DNA of 64,000 nt from Halomonas elongata (GTDB taxonomy: Bacteria; Pseudomonadota; Gammaproteobacteria; Pseudomonadales; Halomonadaceae), in contig NZ_JAJQTQ010000007.1 in NCBI RefSeq assembly GCF_029081005.1, forward strand, positions 1 to 64,000. The letters are read 5' to 3'. Below are positions 1 through 11,903 of the stretch, in pieces. Numbering within the stretch: the stretch's first letter is position 1; each line of letters begins with the position of its first letter. Made by a program: the position numbers and the translations under genes. The notes below the pieces were generated by a model that did no database searches, was not told where the DNA came from, and was given only the letters and a program-made list of their open reading frames with translations.

Positions 1-160
1 AGCTTCGAGCTTCGAGCTTCGAGCTTCGAGCTTCGAGCTTCGAGCTTCGAGCTTCGAGCTTCGAGCTTCGAGCTTCGGCAGGAGTATCAAAATCCCCCGA
101 ACCCAAAGCAAGGCTGTCGTGGCTCGGATCTCGTCGCTCGGGCCTCGTGACTCGTGGCCA
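1..160. repeat. Heptamer tandem array with a degenerate inverted partner, downstream of secA (copy 1 of 4)
   Basis: Positions 1-77 are eleven exact copies of AGCTTCG, and the array may continue beyond the window edge. After a roughly 43-base spacer, positions 122-157 carry CTCG at 7-base spacing (CTCGGAT, CTCGTCG, CTCGGGC, CTCGTGA, CTCGTGG). Since the left array has CGAG every 7 bases, the two halves are imperfect inverted repeats. Read in the secA direction, the spacer contains a GGGGGATTTT motif like a terminator tail. The element begins a few bases after the secA stop codon. It has the same architecture as the elements at 31456, 50784 and 52917. A role as a transcription terminator is inference. 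Confidence 0.75.
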
Positions 161-166
161 TTACCA

Positions 167-2887
<2,721 letters not shown>

Positions 2888-2890
<3 letters not shown>

Positions 2891-2992
2891 GAAGAGTCCT
2901 GTCACTACATATGGCATCCGGCCGGCACGCTGGCTCAGCCGCTTCGTCGCTCATCTCGATACGATGGATGGCGGGCCACGGCGGGTCAGGAC
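2888..2992 (-). promoter_or_regulatory. Predicted mRNA stem that masks the secA ribosome-binding site
   Basis: On the minus-strand transcript, GUCCUG (2992-2987, inside the SecM-like ORF) is perfectly complementary to CAGGAC (2901-2896), the Shine-Dalgarno of secA. Nested inside, CAUCC (2970-2966) can pair with GGAUG (2919-2915). A ribosome stalled on the R-G-P-P codons (2980-2969) would cover both left arms and free the secA start. This is the logic of the E. coli secM-secA switch. The pairings are seen in the sequence. The regulatory role is inferred, and the outer stem is only 6 bp across a loop of about 85 nt. Confidence 0.45.
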
Positions 2993-3313
2993 ATCATGGG
3001 CAGCGACGGCCTGCAGCGGCGCACGGCGGACCAGCGGGCGAGGCTGCCCGGCCGGACGATACGGCGCCACGCGAGTCGGCCAGTGGCGACGCGACCGGCG
3101 TTTCGCCTGGAGCTGTGAGCTGGCACGAATCAGGGCCGGTGCCAGGATGCACATCTGCACGACACGTTCGACGGGGCGCCACTCGGTCTGAGAGAGTCCC
3201 GCCGGCAACAGGCAGCTCACCAGCAATCCGGCCAGCCACCAACGCGCCGGCGCACCCCGAGGGCGTCGCGACGGCGCCGAAGGGGCGCGAATGTCCGCGG
3301 AGAGAGTGGCCAT
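2951..3313 (-). CDS. Candidate SecM-like secretion monitor (arrest peptide)
   Basis: This 120-codon ORF lies immediately upstream of secA on the same strand, with 60 nt between its stop codon and the secA ATG. Residues 16-24 are arginine-rich and residues 25-41 form a hydrophobic stretch (WWLAGLLVSCLLPAGLS), like a signal sequence with an extended N-region. The rest is basic and proline-rich with no recognisable enzyme domain. The C-terminus is VLTRRGPPSIVSR, which puts R-G-P-P at residues 112-115, five residues before the end. E. coli SecM arrests at RAGP close to its C-terminus, and RAPP-type motifs stall ribosomes in other arrest peptides. Position, topology and motif together suggest a monitor that raises SecA synthesis when export falters. 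Caveat: GC-rich DNA yields chance ORFs, and overlapping frames are also open here. The ATG at 3313 has only a distant GGGAG. Confidence 0.5.
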   Translation of the reverse strand: MATLSADIRAPSAPSRRPRGAPARWWLAGLLVSCLLPAGLSQTEWRPVERVVQMCILAPALIRASSQLQAKRRSRRHWPTRVAPYRPAGQPRPLVRRAPLQAVAAHDVLTRRGPPSIVSR

Positions 3314-3428
3314 GCTGTCGAGAAACTCCCGTGCGTGCTAGGCTCTGGCTGTCGAACGGTCGCCGGCATCCGCATCCGGCACGACGACCAAGAATCACGT
3401 CAGGGGGATGACCCCGAGAATCAAGCTG

Positions 3429-3884
3429 ATGAGTATAAAGGTTAAGCGGTTCCGAGCACAGCCCATGTCGAGGCTCCTCGAGGGGCAAGGCGAGCTGGGC
3501 TCATTGATGCGCACGGCACGGTTGATCGAGCGTGCCCAGGCGCACCTGCGCGCCCAGCTTCCCGCCGAGCTCGGCGAGCACCTTTACGTCGGCGGTTTCC
3601 GACAAGGTCGCCTGACCCTGATCACCGATCGCGCTACCTGGTTGACGAGACTCCGCTATGAGCAGCCGCGATTGCTGAAGCGCCTCCACGAACTTGCCGG
3701 CTTCGAGGCAGTAAGCGGCTTCGACCTCAAGGTCCGGCCGGTGCGCCCGCCGAAGGCACCGGTACGCCAGACACGCCACCTTCCCGCCCGTGCAGCCGAC
3801 GAACTGTCCAGTTGCGCCGCCGACGTCGACGATCCGCGCCTGAAGCGTGCCCTGGAGCGCCTCGCCTCGCACGCGGAAAGCTGA
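3429..3884 (+). CDS. dciA: DUF721 / DciA-family protein
   Basis: The product (about 151 residues from the ATG at 3429) belongs to the DUF721 family, whose characterised members (DciA) load the replicative helicase DnaB in bacteria that lack DnaC. The conserved core runs through residues 8-90: MSRLLEGQGELGSL, then a stretch rich in L/R/A ending in VGGFRQGRLTLI and ATWLTRLRYEQPRLLKRL. The tail is basic and loosely conserved. An ATG at 3408 would add seven residues, but its purine tract AGGGGG touches the start codon, so 3429 is preferred; neither has an ideal ribosome-binding site. The gene sits between lpxC and secA but on the opposite strand, convergent with lpxC and divergent from the SecM-like ORF. 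It therefore isolates secA from the dcw transcripts. Family assignment is fairly sure, helicase loading is inferred. Confidence 0.8.
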   Translation: MSIKVKRFRAQPMSRLLEGQGELGSLMRTARLIERAQAHLRAQLPAELGEHLYVGGFRQGRLTLITDRATWLTRLRYEQPRLLKRLHELAGFEAVSGFDLKVRPVRPPKAPVRQTRHLPARAADELSSCAADVDDPRLKRALERLASHAES

Positions 3885-3902
3885 TCCCTGCGCCCATACG
3901 AA

Positions 3903-3927
3903 ACCGCCGCCCTGCGAGGGCGGCGGT
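3903..3927. terminator. Bidirectional terminator hairpin between dciA and lpxC
   Basis: A perfect 11-bp stem (ACCGCCGCCCT / AGGGCGGCGGT) with a GCG loop sits between two convergent genes. There is no strong T tract on either side, so efficiency is uncertain. Confidence 0.6.
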
Positions 3928-3954
3928 CAAGGACTGCACTGCAACGACGTACCC

Positions 3955-3965
3955 GGGGGGGGGGG
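3955..3965. repeat. Homopolymer run of eleven G
   Basis: Eleven consecutive G lie five bases beyond the lpxC stop codon, outside any gene. Such a run is prone to slippage and to sequencing error. Being intergenic between convergent genes, it is unlikely to be a phase-variation switch. Confidence 0.8.
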
Positions 3966-3970
3966 CGGCG

Positions 3971-4882
3971 TCAGGCCATGGCGGGCGCCGCATAGGAGAT
4001 CGGGGCCTTCTGGGCATCGTCCTCGAACGTGACGATTTCCCAGGCCTGGGGATTGGCAATCAGGGCGCGACACAACTGGTTGTTGAGCGCATGACCGGAC
4101 TTCACGCCACGGAACTCGCCAATCAGGCTATGGCCCAGCTGGTAGAGATCACCGATGGCATCCAGCACCTTGTGCTTGACGAACTCGTCGTCATAGCGCA
4201 ACCCACCCTCGTTCACGATCCGATAATCATCGACCACGATAGCGTTGTCGAGACTGCCGCCCAGCGCCAGATTGTTCGAACGCAGGTGCTCGAGGTCACG
4301 CATGAAACCGAAAGTACGGGCTCGGGACACTTCCTTGACGAAGGACGTCGTGGAGAAATCGACCGCGGCGGTCTGCTTCTGCTCCTCGAACACCGGGTGG
4401 TCGAAATCGATGGCGAAGGAAACCTTGAAGCCCTGATGGGGCAGGAAGATCGCTTCCTTGTCATCCTCGCGAACCACGACTTCACGCTTGATGCGGATGA
4501 ACTGCTTCGGCGCGTCCTGTTCGGCGATACCCGCCGACTGGATGAGGAACACGAAGGGGCCGGCACTGCCATCCATGATCGGCACCTCGGGCGCGCTGAC
4601 ATCGACATAGGCATTGTCGATGCCCAGGCCAGCCAGGGCGGACATCAGGTGCTCGACGGTCGCCACCTTGACACCGTCCTGCGACAGGGCCGTGCACAGG
4701 GTCGTGTCGGTGACGTTCTCGGCACGGGCCGGAATCTGTACTTCAGGCTCCAGGTCGGTGCGCACGAAGACGATGCCAGTGTCGACGGGTGCAGGGCGCA
4801 AGGTCAGGTAGACCTTCTTGCCCGAATGCAGGCCGACGCCAGTGGCGCGAATGACATTCTTGAGCGTGCGTTGTCTAATCAT
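3971..4882 (-). CDS. lpxC: UDP-3-O-acyl-N-acetylglucosamine deacetylase LpxC
   Basis: LpxC removes the N-acetyl group from UDP-3-O-acyl-GlcNAc, the committed step of lipid A synthesis, using a catalytic zinc. The 303-residue product starts [24 protein letters not shown], the classic N-terminus. It carries the zinc motifs [10 protein letters not shown] (residues 77-86) and HKVLDAIGD (about 237-245), plus a later catalytic histidine in SGHALNNQL. It follows ftsZ after a 112-bp gap with its own predicted promoter, as in other gammaproteobacteria. It ends near a hairpin shared with the convergent dciA gene. Confidence 0.98.
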   Translation of the reverse strand: MIRQRTLKNVIRATGVGLHSGKKVYLTLRPAPVDTGIVFVRTDLEPEVQIPARAENVTDTTLCTALSQDGVKVATVEHLMSALAGLGIDNAYVDVSAPEVPIMDGSAGPFVFLIQSAGIAEQDAPKQFIRIKREVVVREDDKEAIFLPHQGFKVSFAIDFDHPVFEEQKQTAAVDFSTTSFVKEVSRARTFGFMRDLEHLRSNNLALGGSLDNAIVVDDYRIVNEGGLRYDDEFVKHKVLDAIGDLYQLGHSLIGEFRGVKSGHALNNQLCRALIANPQAWEIVTFEDDAQKAPISYAAPAMA

Positions 4883-4922
4883 GGGCGTTCGCCAGGCAGT
4901 CGTTGATTATCAAACACCGTTC

Positions 4923-4951
4923 ACTATAACACCGAACGAACGTTTCAACAA
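4923..4951 (-). promoter_or_regulatory. Predicted sigma-70 promoter for lpxC
   Basis: On the minus strand, TATAGT (4928-4923) matches five of six -10 positions. It lies 17 bp downstream of TTGTTG (4951-4946), a weak -35. The site is in the ftsZ-lpxC gap about 40 bp before the lpxC ATG. Confidence 0.45.
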
Positions 4952-4994
4952 AAATATCATCATCGACCACTGCCTATGCGAACAATGAACCGCG

Positions 4995-6179
4995 TCAATC
5001 GGCCTGGCGACGCAGGAAGGCCGGAATGTCCAGGTAGTCATCCAGCTCCTGGGACTTGCGCGTTTCCGACTGTGGCTGCGAACGCGGAGATTCCTGCGGT
5101 TCGGGCTTGGACGCGGCAGCAGAACGATTCTGATGGGCCCGGCTGGCAGCAGCCTGCTGGCGAACCGCGGCCGCATCGCTGCGACGTGTCGACTCACGGC
5201 TGGCCGACGGCGCCTGACGCTGGCCATCCAGGCCGGCCGCCACCACGGTGACGCGCAACTCGTCGCTCATTTCCATGTCGATGGACGTGCCGACGACGAT
5301 GGTCGCATCCTGGGAAGCGAACTCCTGGACCGTGGCACCCACATCGTTGAACTCCCCGATGGAAAGGTCCGGACCGGCAGTGATGTTGACCAGGATCCCC
5401 CGGGCGCCGTGCAGGTCGATGTCCTCGAGCAAGGGGCTGCGAATGGCCTTCTCGGCAGCCTCTCGGGCACGGTTCTCGCCGGTGGCACCGCCCGTCCCCA
5501 TCATCGCCATGCCCATCTCGGACATCACGGTACGCACGTCGGCAAAGTCGACGTTGATGATGCCGGGGCTGGTGATCAGCTCGGCGATGCCCTGAACGGC
5601 ACCGAGCAGGACGTCATTGGCGGCACTGAAGGCGGTCAGCAGGGTCGCGCTCTTGCCCAACACCGACAGCAGTTTCTCGTTGGGGATGGTGATCAGCGAG
5701 TCGACATGCTCGGAAAGTTCCTTCATGCCCTCCTCGGCGGCCCGCATCCGCTTGGGCCCCTCGAAGGGGAAGGGGCGAGTCACCACCGCGACGGTGAGGA
5801 TGCCGAGCTCCTTGGCAACCTGCGCCACCACGGGCGCACCACCGGTCCCGGTACCACCGCCCATGCCGGCGGTAATGAAGACCATGTCGGCACCGCCCAG
5901 CAACTCGGCGATGCGTTCGCGATCCTCCATGGCCGCCTGACGACCGACCTCGGGGCTGGCTCCCGCTCCCAGCCCCTTGGTGATCTCGCTGCCAAGCTGG
6001 AGAACGGTCTTTGCCGCCACGCTCTTCAGCGCCTGGGCATCGGTGTTGGCGCAGATGAATTCCACGCCCTCGATGCTGCTCTCGACCATGTGGTTGACGG
6101 CATTGCCACCGCCGCCACCGACACCGATCACCTTGATAACCGCACTGCTTGAAGGTGCGCTATCCACGAGTTCGAACAT
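4995..6179 (-). CDS. ftsZ: Cell division GTPase FtsZ
   Basis: FtsZ is the tubulin homologue that polymerises into the Z ring at midcell. The 394-residue product has the N-terminal GTPase fold with [15 protein letters not shown] (about residues 17-31), NTDAQAL, and the tubulin signature [11 protein letters not shown] near residue 105. A Q-, S- and R-rich linker follows from about residue 320. The conserved C-terminal peptide [16 protein letters not shown] is the docking site for FtsA and ZipA. The ATG at 6179 is preceded by AGGAGA. The gene lies 35 bp downstream of ftsA and closes the division cluster. Confidence 0.99.
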   Translation of the reverse strand: MFELVDSAPSSSAVIKVIGVGGGGGNAVNHMVESSIEGVEFICANTDAQALKSVAAKTVLQLGSEITKGLGAGASPEVGRQAAMEDRERIAELLGGADMVFITAGMGGGTGTGGAPVVAQVAKELGILTVAVVTRPFPFEGPKRMRAAEEGMKELSEHVDSLITIPNEKLLSVLGKSATLLTAFSAANDVLLGAVQGIAELITSPGIINVDFADVRTVMSEMGMAMMGTGGATGENRAREAAEKAIRSPLLEDIDLHGARGILVNITAGPDLSIGEFNDVGATVQEFASQDATIVVGTSIDMEMSDELRVTVVAAGLDGQRQAPSASRESTRRSDAAAVRQQAAASRAHQNRSAAASKPEPQESPRSQPQSETRKSQELDDYLDIPAFLRRQAD

Positions 6180-6214
6180 TAGCCCCGTCTCCTGGACCGC
6201 CTCGGGCGGCCCTG

Positions 6215-7504
6215 TCAGAAATTTCCTTTGAACCAGCTCTTGAGCCTTACCAGCGCCGGAGTCCCTTCCTCTGGTCCACGCCGGGAGACGTCACCGCGTC
6301 TCGGTTGCGCCGAGATGCCGCCATCGCGCTCCTGATGGCCGAGCCCCTGACGGGTCTCATTCAGAGCGTAATGTAGCAAACCGACCCCCGTCGAATAAAT
6401 CGGATTACGCACCACATCGGCGAGCCCACGGACATTCTGCGGGCAAGCGATTCGTACCGGCATGTGGAAGATCTCTTCGGCCAGCTCGACGACGCCTTCC
6501 ATGCGTGCCGTGCCGCCGGTCAGTACCACACCGGCCGCTACCAGGTCCTCATAGCCACTGCGCCGCAGTTCGTCACGTATGAGGGTGAAAAGTTCCTCGT
6601 AACGTGGTTCGACCACCTCGGCCAGCGACTGCCGCGACAGGTCTCGCGCCGCTCGATCACCGACGCTGGGGACCTTGATCATTTCGTCACTGGACGCCAG
6701 CTGCGTCAGCGCGCAGGCGTACTTGACCTTGATTTCCTCGGCATGCTGGGTCGGTGTGCGCAGCGCCATGGCGATGTCGTTGGTGACCTGGTCGCCGGCG
6801 ATGGGAATCACCGCGGTGTGACGGATGGCCCCCTCGGTAAACACCGCGATATCGGTCGTGCCGCCACCGATATCCACCACGCACACACCGAGCTCTCGCT
6901 CATCCTCGGTGAGCACGGCATGGCTGGACGCCAGTTGCTCGAGGATGATGGCATCCACATCGAGCCCGCAACGACGCACGCACTTTTCGATGTTCTGCAC
7001 CGCATTGAGTGCCGCGGTGACCAGATGCACTCGCGCCTCGAGACGCACGCCGGACATGCCCAGGGGTTCGCGAATGCCACCCTGGGTGTCGATGGCGAAT
7101 TCCTGAGGCAACACATGCAGGACGCGCTGACCCTCGGAAATGGCCCGGGCACGGGCCGAATCGATGACGCGATCAATGTCGGTGGAGGCGACTTCACGCT
7201 CCTTGATCGCCACCACACCGTCGGAATTCATCGAGCTGATATGGCTCCCGGCGATTCCCACGTACACGGAATGAATATCGCAACCGGCCATGAGCTCGGC
7301 TTCTTCCACGGCACGCTGGATCGACTGCACCGTGGACTCGATATTGATCACCACCCCCTTCTTCATTCCTCGAGAGGGATGGGAGCCGATACCGGCAATT
7401 TCGATTCCGCCATCGTCAGTGGGCTGCCCCACGATCGCCACGACCTTGGATGTTCCGATATCCAGCCCGACTACCATATTGGACGCATTGGATGGACCTG
7501 CCAT
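6215..7504 (-). CDS. ftsA: Cell division protein FtsA
   Basis: FtsA is the actin-like ATPase that tethers FtsZ to the membrane and recruits later divisome proteins. The 429-residue product has the phosphate-binding loop [16 protein letters not shown] at residues 11-26 and a second ATP motif [14 protein letters not shown]. The C-terminal amphipathic helix ends [12 protein letters not shown], the membrane-targeting sequence. The ATG at 7504 is chosen because GAGGAG lies about 11 bases upstream; an internal ATG at 7477 is possible. Unlike the tight packing elsewhere in this cluster, a gap of about 200 bp with a promoter-like TATAAT separates ftsA from ftsQ, suggesting ftsA-ftsZ can be transcribed independently. 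Confidence 0.98.
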   Translation of the reverse strand: MAGPSNASNMVVGLDIGTSKVVAIVGQPTDDGGIEIAGIGSHPSRGMKKGVVINIESTVQSIQRAVEEAELMAGCDIHSVYVGIAGSHISSMNSDGVVAIKEREVASTDIDRVIDSARARAISEGQRVLHVLPQEFAIDTQGGIREPLGMSGVRLEARVHLVTAALNAVQNIEKCVRRCGLDVDAIILEQLASSHAVLTEDERELGVCVVDIGGGTTDIAVFTEGAIRHTAVIPIAGDQVTNDIAMALRTPTQHAEEIKVKYACALTQLASSDEMIKVPSVGDRAARDLSRQSLAEVVEPRYEELFTLIRDELRRSGYEDLVAAGVVLTGGTARMEGVVELAEEIFHMPVRIACPQNVRGLADVVRNPIYSTGVGLLHYALNETRQGLGHQERDGGISAQPRRGDVSRRGPEEGTPALVRLKSWFKGNF

Positions 7505-7574
7505 GAGCCGGGAATTCTCCTCGAGCCAGACCCGCTAGGGGAAATGCATGTTTGTCACGAAAAAATCTGGACTA

Positions 7575-7642
7575 ATTATAGGAACAACTCGCGCCGTTCC
7601 ACCAGCCCATAACCGAAAATTGGCCCTTCACGATACGGTTAT
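7575..7642 (-). promoter_or_regulatory. Putative ftsA promoter with nearby inverted repeats
   Basis: A perfect -10 hexamer TATAAT (minus strand, 7580-7575) sits 70 bp upstream of ftsA; no good -35 is evident at 16-18 bp. Further upstream, ATAACCG (7609-7615) and CGGTTAT (7636-7642) form an inverted repeat, and CGAAAAT / ATTTTCG nearby give an alternative pairing. This could be an operator or an RNA structure. The promoter call rests mainly on the -10 match and the unusual 198-bp gap. Confidence 0.4.
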
Positions 7643-7702
7643 TTTCGCATTAAAGGAATCCCCCCAGGTCACGCCGGGCGGACAATTCGCGAACTGGAGC
7701 CT

Positions 7703-8428
7703 TCAACCTTCCGCTTCGGAATCGCTTTCGACAGGCTCGGTTTCACCATGCCAGGCAACGGCGACACCATTGGGATAACGAAGATCGATGTAGCGGATGT
7801 GCGACGCCCATTCGCCCAGTTCTCGACGCCAGGCGGCCTCGAACCGTTCCAGACGCCCTGACCGATGATTTCGCCCCAGCATCACCCAGACATCATCATC
7901 CAGTTGAAAACGCCAGGCCCCTCTGGGCTCGAGTCGCAGCTGGCGTACATCGAGCCCCTGGTCGGCGAAACGCGACACCAGCCTATCATGATAGGCCAGC
8001 ACCTCGGCGCCGCTGCCTTCGGGACCGGACAGGTCCGGCAGTCCCTCAGGCGGAGTCACCGGAGCGAAGGCAAAGGGTTCTCCCCGGGCATTCAGGAGTC
8101 GGTCATCATTCCAGCGTGCCACCGGCACCTGCTCCTCCAGCTCGAAGCGCAGGGCATTGGGCCACTCACGATGCAGGCTCACCTCACTCAACCAGCCGAT
8201 CTCCCTGGCCCGGTCCCGCATGGCATCGATATCCACCGACAGCCAGGTCTGCCCCTGGACGAGTGGCGCCAACCGGTCCCGCAGATAGTCGGCGCTGACA
8301 TGGTGCAGCTCGCCCCGGATCGACACGCGCTCGACGGGACGGTCCAGCCATAGCCACAGGGCGCGACTACCGGCTCCCAGCAAGAGCGCCAACAGCAGCA
8401 GACCGATGAGGGAGGAACGACGCACCAT
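7703..8428 (-). CDS. ftsQ: Cell division protein FtsQ
   Basis: FtsQ is a bitopic inner-membrane protein that links early and late divisome components through FtsB and FtsL. The 241-residue product has a short cytoplasmic N-terminus (MVRRSS), one membrane segment (LIGLLLLALLLGAGSRALWLWL, about residues 7-28), a POTRA domain beginning RVSIRGELHHVSADYL, and the periplasmic beta domain. The ATG at 8428 overlaps the end of ddl closely (ddl stop at 8432-8430). An in-frame TTG at 8455 is a less likely start. The order ddl-ftsQ-ftsA-ftsZ is standard. Confidence 0.95.
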   Translation of the reverse strand: MVRRSSLIGLLLLALLLGAGSRALWLWLDRPVERVSIRGELHHVSADYLRDRLAPLVQGQTWLSVDIDAMRDRAREIGWLSEVSLHREWPNALRFELEEQVPVARWNDDRLLNARGEPFAFAPVTPPEGLPDLSGPEGSGAEVLAYHDRLVSRFADQGLDVRQLRLEPRGAWRFQLDDDVWVMLGRNHRSGRLERFEAAWRRELGEWASHIRYIDLRYPNGVAVAWHGETEPVESDSEAEG

Positions 8429-8429
8429 A

Positions 8430-9347
8430 TCAGTCGTTCCGACCGGCGGTGGCAAGGATACGCAGCACCAGGGTGTCGAAGTCGACGCCGGCGTGGGCCG
8501 CCGCCTGGGGAACCAGGCTGTGATCCGTCATGCCCGGCACGGTATTGACCTCGAGCAACCAGAAACGTCCCCGGTCGTCGCGCATGACATCGACACGCCC
8601 CCAGCCTTGACAGCCGATGGCCTCGAAGGCCTCACGGCAAAGCTCGGCCAACGCCCGCTCTTCCGGCTCGGACAGCCCACATGGCACATGATAAAGCGTT
8701 TCATCGGACAGGTATTTGGCTTCGTAGTCATAGAAGCCGCCCGGCACTTCCACGCGAATCGCCGGCAGTGCCTCGTCGCCTAGCAGCGACACTGTATATT
8801 CCTCGCCACGAATGAAGCGTTCGGCCATGACGCGAGCATCGTAGCGAGCCGCATCCCGATAGGCCGCCGCCAGGGTCTCGGCACTATCGACAATGGTGAT
8901 GCCCAGAGTCGAGCCCTCGTGTACCGGCTTGACGATCAGCGGCAGCCCGAGGCGTTCCACCACGGCATTCCAGTCGGCGTCGGCATCCAGCATCACGCAT
9001 TCCGGGGTCGGCAGCCCCATGGCCTGCCAGACCAGCTTGGTACGCTGCTTGTCCATTCCCAGGGCGGATGCCAGCACACCGCTGCCGGTGTAGGGGATGC
9101 CCAGCAATTCCAGGGCCCCCTGCAGGGTCCCGTCCTCGCCACCCCGGCCATGCAGGGCGATGAACACACGATCCGGCGCCAGGGCCTCGAGGCCAGCCAG
9201 CCCCCCCTCGGCCGGGTCGAAGGCGATCGGTGCCACACCGCCGCGCTCGAGTGCCGCCAATACCGCCTCGCCGCTCTTCAGCGACACGTCCCGCTCGGCG
9301 GAATCCCCACCGTAAAGCACCACCACCCGTCCATGGTCGATCGTCAT
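8430..9347 (-). CDS. ddl: D-alanine--D-alanine ligase
   Basis: Ddl joins two D-alanines using ATP to make the dipeptide that terminates the peptidoglycan stem. The 305-residue product is an ATP-grasp enzyme. It opens with [23 protein letters not shown] (N-terminal substrate motif), has the ATP lid region [14 protein letters not shown], and ends with the metal-binding [19 protein letters not shown]. The ATG at 9347 overlaps the 3' end of murC by 4 bp, implying translational coupling. Its position before ftsQ corresponds to E. coli ddlB. Confidence 0.98.
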   Translation of the reverse strand: MTIDHGRVVVLYGGDSAERDVSLKSGEAVLAALERGGVAPIAFDPAEGGLAGLEALAPDRVFIALHGRGGEDGTLQGALELLGIPYTGSGVLASALGMDKQRTKLVWQAMGLPTPECVMLDADADWNAVVERLGLPLIVKPVHEGSTLGITIVDSAETLAAAYRDAARYDARVMAERFIRGEEYTVSLLGDEALPAIRVEVPGGFYDYEAKYLSDETLYHVPCGLSEPEERALAELCREAFEAIGCQGWGRVDVMRDDRGRFWLLEVNTVPGMTDHSLVPQAAAHAGVDFDTLVLRILATAGRND

Positions 9348-10825
9348 AGCTTCACCTCGTCAAGCACCAGCCGCGCATCGGACAGCCGCTGGGAGATACC
9401 TCCCACATCACCCGCTCCCTGTGTGATCAGGATATCACCGGGGCACAACACCTTGGCCAGCAGCTCCGGCAGCTCGCCCTTGTCCTGCACGAAGATCGGG
9501 TCGACCTCGCCACGCTGACGGATGGACCCCGCCAGGGTACGGCCATCGGCTCCCGGCAGCGGCGACTCGCCGGCACTGTAGACGTCCAGCAGCAGCAGCG
9601 TATCGACCCCCGCCAGCACGCGCACGAAATCCTCGAACAGGTCACGGGTGCGCGAATAACGATGCGGCTGATAGACCATGACCAGACGACGCTCGGGCCA
9701 GCCGTCGCGAACCGCCTTGATCACCATTTCCACTTCCCGGGGATGATGGCCATAGTCGTCCACCAGCATGATCTCGCCCTCGCCTCGTGGCGCGGCGAAA
9801 TGACCATGTACCTGGAAGCGACGACCAACCCCGGCAAAGCTCGCCAGCCCCCGCAGGATGGCCGCATCATCCACTCCCGCGTCGCTGGCCACCGCGATGG
9901 CAGCCATGGCGTTCAAGGCATTGTGTTCGCCGGGCATGGCCAGTTGTACCGCGAGCGGGGCCAGGCCATCGGGACGACGCGCGGTGAAACGTGCCTCACC
10001 CCCATGCTGCACGAAATTCTCGAGCCGATAATCGGCATCTTCGCTGAATCCGTAGGTGACGAACTGGCGGTTGACCCGCTCGATCAGGCCGCGCACATTG
10101 GCGTCGTCGATGCACAGCACCGCCAGACCGTAGAATGGCAGGTTGTGCAGAAACTCGATGAAGGTGCCCTTGAGTCGCTCGAAGTCGCCACCGTAGGTCG
10201 CCATATGATCGGCATCGATGTTGGTGACGATGGCGACCATGGGCTGCAGGTGCAGGAAGGAGGCATCCGACTCATCGGCCTCGGCCACCAGGTAATCGCC
10301 CTCCCCCAGACGCGCATTGACGCCGGCACTGGTCAGTCGACCGCCGATCACGAAGGTCGGGTCGAGCCCACCTTCCCCGAGCAGGGTCGCCGTCAGGCTG
10401 GTCGTGGTCGTCTTGCCATGGGTGCCGGCCACGGCGATGCCATGGCGGAAACGCATCAACTCGGCGAGCATCTCGGCCCGGCGCACCACCGGTATCCGGT
10501 GCTCCTGCGCCCAGCGAATCTCGGGATTGGTCTCGTCGACGGCGGTCGAAACCACCACGACATCGGCGTCTCGAGCGTTTTCCTCGGCATGACCGATGGC
10601 CACGGCAATGCCGCATTCACGCAGGCGCATGACCACCGGCGAGAGCTTGAGATCACTGCCGCTGACCGCATACCCCTGGTTGGCCAGCACCTCGGCGATA
10701 CCGCACATGCCGGCCCCTCCGATGCCGACGAAATGAATGCACCGGATACGGCGCATTCCCAACCCGCGCCCATGACGGGGCGGATGCGACTGACCGGGGA
10801 CCGGCCCTAGACTGTCGTCACTCAA
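9344..10825 (-). CDS. murC: UDP-N-acetylmuramate--L-alanine ligase MurC
   Basis: MurC adds L-alanine to UDP-MurNAc, the first step of stem-peptide assembly in the cytoplasm. Conserved features are [22 protein letters not shown] (nucleotide-sugar binding), the ATP loop [10 protein letters not shown], and the Mur-ligase C-terminal domain with [14 protein letters not shown] and YQPHRYSRT. The start is uncertain. A TTG at 10825 overlaps the murG stop, has GGAG seven bases upstream and gives 493 residues, close to E. coli's 491. The ATG at 10756 would start directly at MRRIR and give 470 residues. The TTG is preferred for its ribosome-binding site and coupling to murG. Confidence 0.96.
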   Translation of the reverse strand: MSDDSLGPVPGQSHPPRHGRGLGMRRIRCIHFVGIGGAGMCGIAEVLANQGYAVSGSDLKLSPVVMRLRECGIAVAIGHAEENARDADVVVVSTAVDETNPEIRWAQEHRIPVVRRAEMLAELMRFRHGIAVAGTHGKTTTTSLTATLLGEGGLDPTFVIGGRLTSAGVNARLGEGDYLVAEADESDASFLHLQPMVAIVTNIDADHMATYGGDFERLKGTFIEFLHNLPFYGLAVLCIDDANVRGLIERVNRQFVTYGFSEDADYRLENFVQHGGEARFTARRPDGLAPLAVQLAMPGEHNALNAMAAIAVASDAGVDDAAILRGLASFAGVGRRFQVHGHFAAPRGEGEIMLVDDYGHHPREVEMVIKAVRDGWPERRLVMVYQPHRYSRTRDLFEDFVRVLAGVDTLLLLDVYSAGESPLPGADGRTLAGSIRQRGEVDPIFVQDKGELPELLAKVLCPGDILITQGAGDVGGISQRLSDARLVLDEVKL

Positions 10826-11903
10826 AACCTGTCTCCATGCAGCCGGCCGCCAGGCGTTCCATGGCATCGAGGCGTGCACAGCGCCGAGCCTGAGACGCCA
10901 TGGCGGCCAATGTATCGGGATCCAGCAGCGTCGCCAGGCGCTCGGCCAACGCCGCTGCGGTCATTTCCTCCTGGGGCATCAGCGACGCCGCCCCCTCCTC
11001 CACCAGCGCCGCGGCGTTGGCGGTCTGATGGTCATCCACTGCGTGTGGATAGGGCACGAACAACGCCGGCTTCGCGGCCGCCGCGAGCTCCGCCACCGTC
11101 AGGGCACCGGCTCGGCACACGACCAGGTCGGCCCAATCGTAGGCCTCGGCCATGTCATCGATAAACGCCGGCACGCGCGCCTCGACGGCGTGTTCGTCAT
11201 AGACTGCCCGGGTCGGCTCATCCTTGTCACGGCCCGCCTGGTGACAGATCTCGGGGCGGCGCTCCGCCGGGAGCGCCGCCAGCGCCTCGGGAAGCCGCTG
11301 ATTCAGGGCCTGGGCCCCCAGCGACCCACCGATCACCAGCAGGCGCAGGGAACGCTCGCGCATCGTCGCCGCCTCGCGAGGATGCTCGCCGAGCTCGGCG
11401 ATCTCGGTCCGCACCGGATTGCCGACCACCTCGCCGCGCCCCGGAAAGGCCTGGGGAAAGGCCGTGAAGGTGCGCCTGGCCAGCCGTGACAATACACGGT
11501 TGGTCAGGCCGGCCACGGCGTTCTGTTCGTGGATCACCAGGGGGCGACGGTCGAGCCAGGCCGCCAGCCCGCCCGGGCCGCTGGCAAACCCACCGAGGCC
11601 CACGACCAGTTGCGGATCGACATCATGCACCACCCGACGAGCCTGCCAGACCGCTCGCGCCAGTCGCCAGGGCGCGATCAGCCAGCCAATCACCCCCTTG
11701 CCGCGCAGGCCACTCACGGCGATGCGATGCAGGGGGATCCCGGCCTCCGGCACCAGGCGGTTCTCGATGCCTCTCGGGCTGCCCAACCACTGAACCTCGA
11801 CGCCCCGTTCGGCCAGCGCACGAGCCAGCGACAGGGCCGGAATCACGTGCCCGCCGGTACCACCGGCCATGATCAATACGCGGCGTGTCTCGTCATCCTT
11901 CAT
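10818..11903 (-). CDS. murG: Lipid II synthase MurG (GlcNAc transferase)
   Basis: MurG transfers GlcNAc from UDP-GlcNAc onto lipid I to form lipid II on the inner face of the membrane. The 361-residue GT-B fold protein has the glycine-rich loop [17 protein letters not shown] at residues 10-26. It also carries [26 protein letters not shown], and the UDP-binding [14 protein letters not shown] near residue 265. The ATG overlaps the ftsW stop by 4 bp. Order ftsW-murG-murC is standard. Confidence 0.98.
   Translation of the reverse strand: MKDDETRRVLIMAGGTGGHVIPALSLARALAERGVEVQWLGSPRGIENRLVPEAGIPLHRIAVSGLRGKGVIGWLIAPWRLARAVWQARRVVHDVDPQLVVGLGGFASGPGGLAAWLDRRPLVIHEQNAVAGLTNRVLSRLARRTFTAFPQAFPGRGEVVGNPVRTEIAELGEHPREAATMRERSLRLLVIGGSLGAQALNQRLPEALAALPAERRPEICHQAGRDKDEPTRAVYDEHAVEARVPAFIDDMAEAYDWADLVVCRAGALTVAELAAAAKPALFVPYPHAVDDHQTANAAALVEEGAASLMPQEEMTAAALAERLATLLDPDTLAAMASQARRCARLDAMERLAAGCMETGFE

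Noticed and set aside
2994-3488. Alternative minus-strand frame overlapping the SecM-like ORF
   Set aside because: No hydrophobic segment, ends before the secA leader, overlaps the dciA start and has no recognisable motif. The frame ending at 2951 fits the context better.
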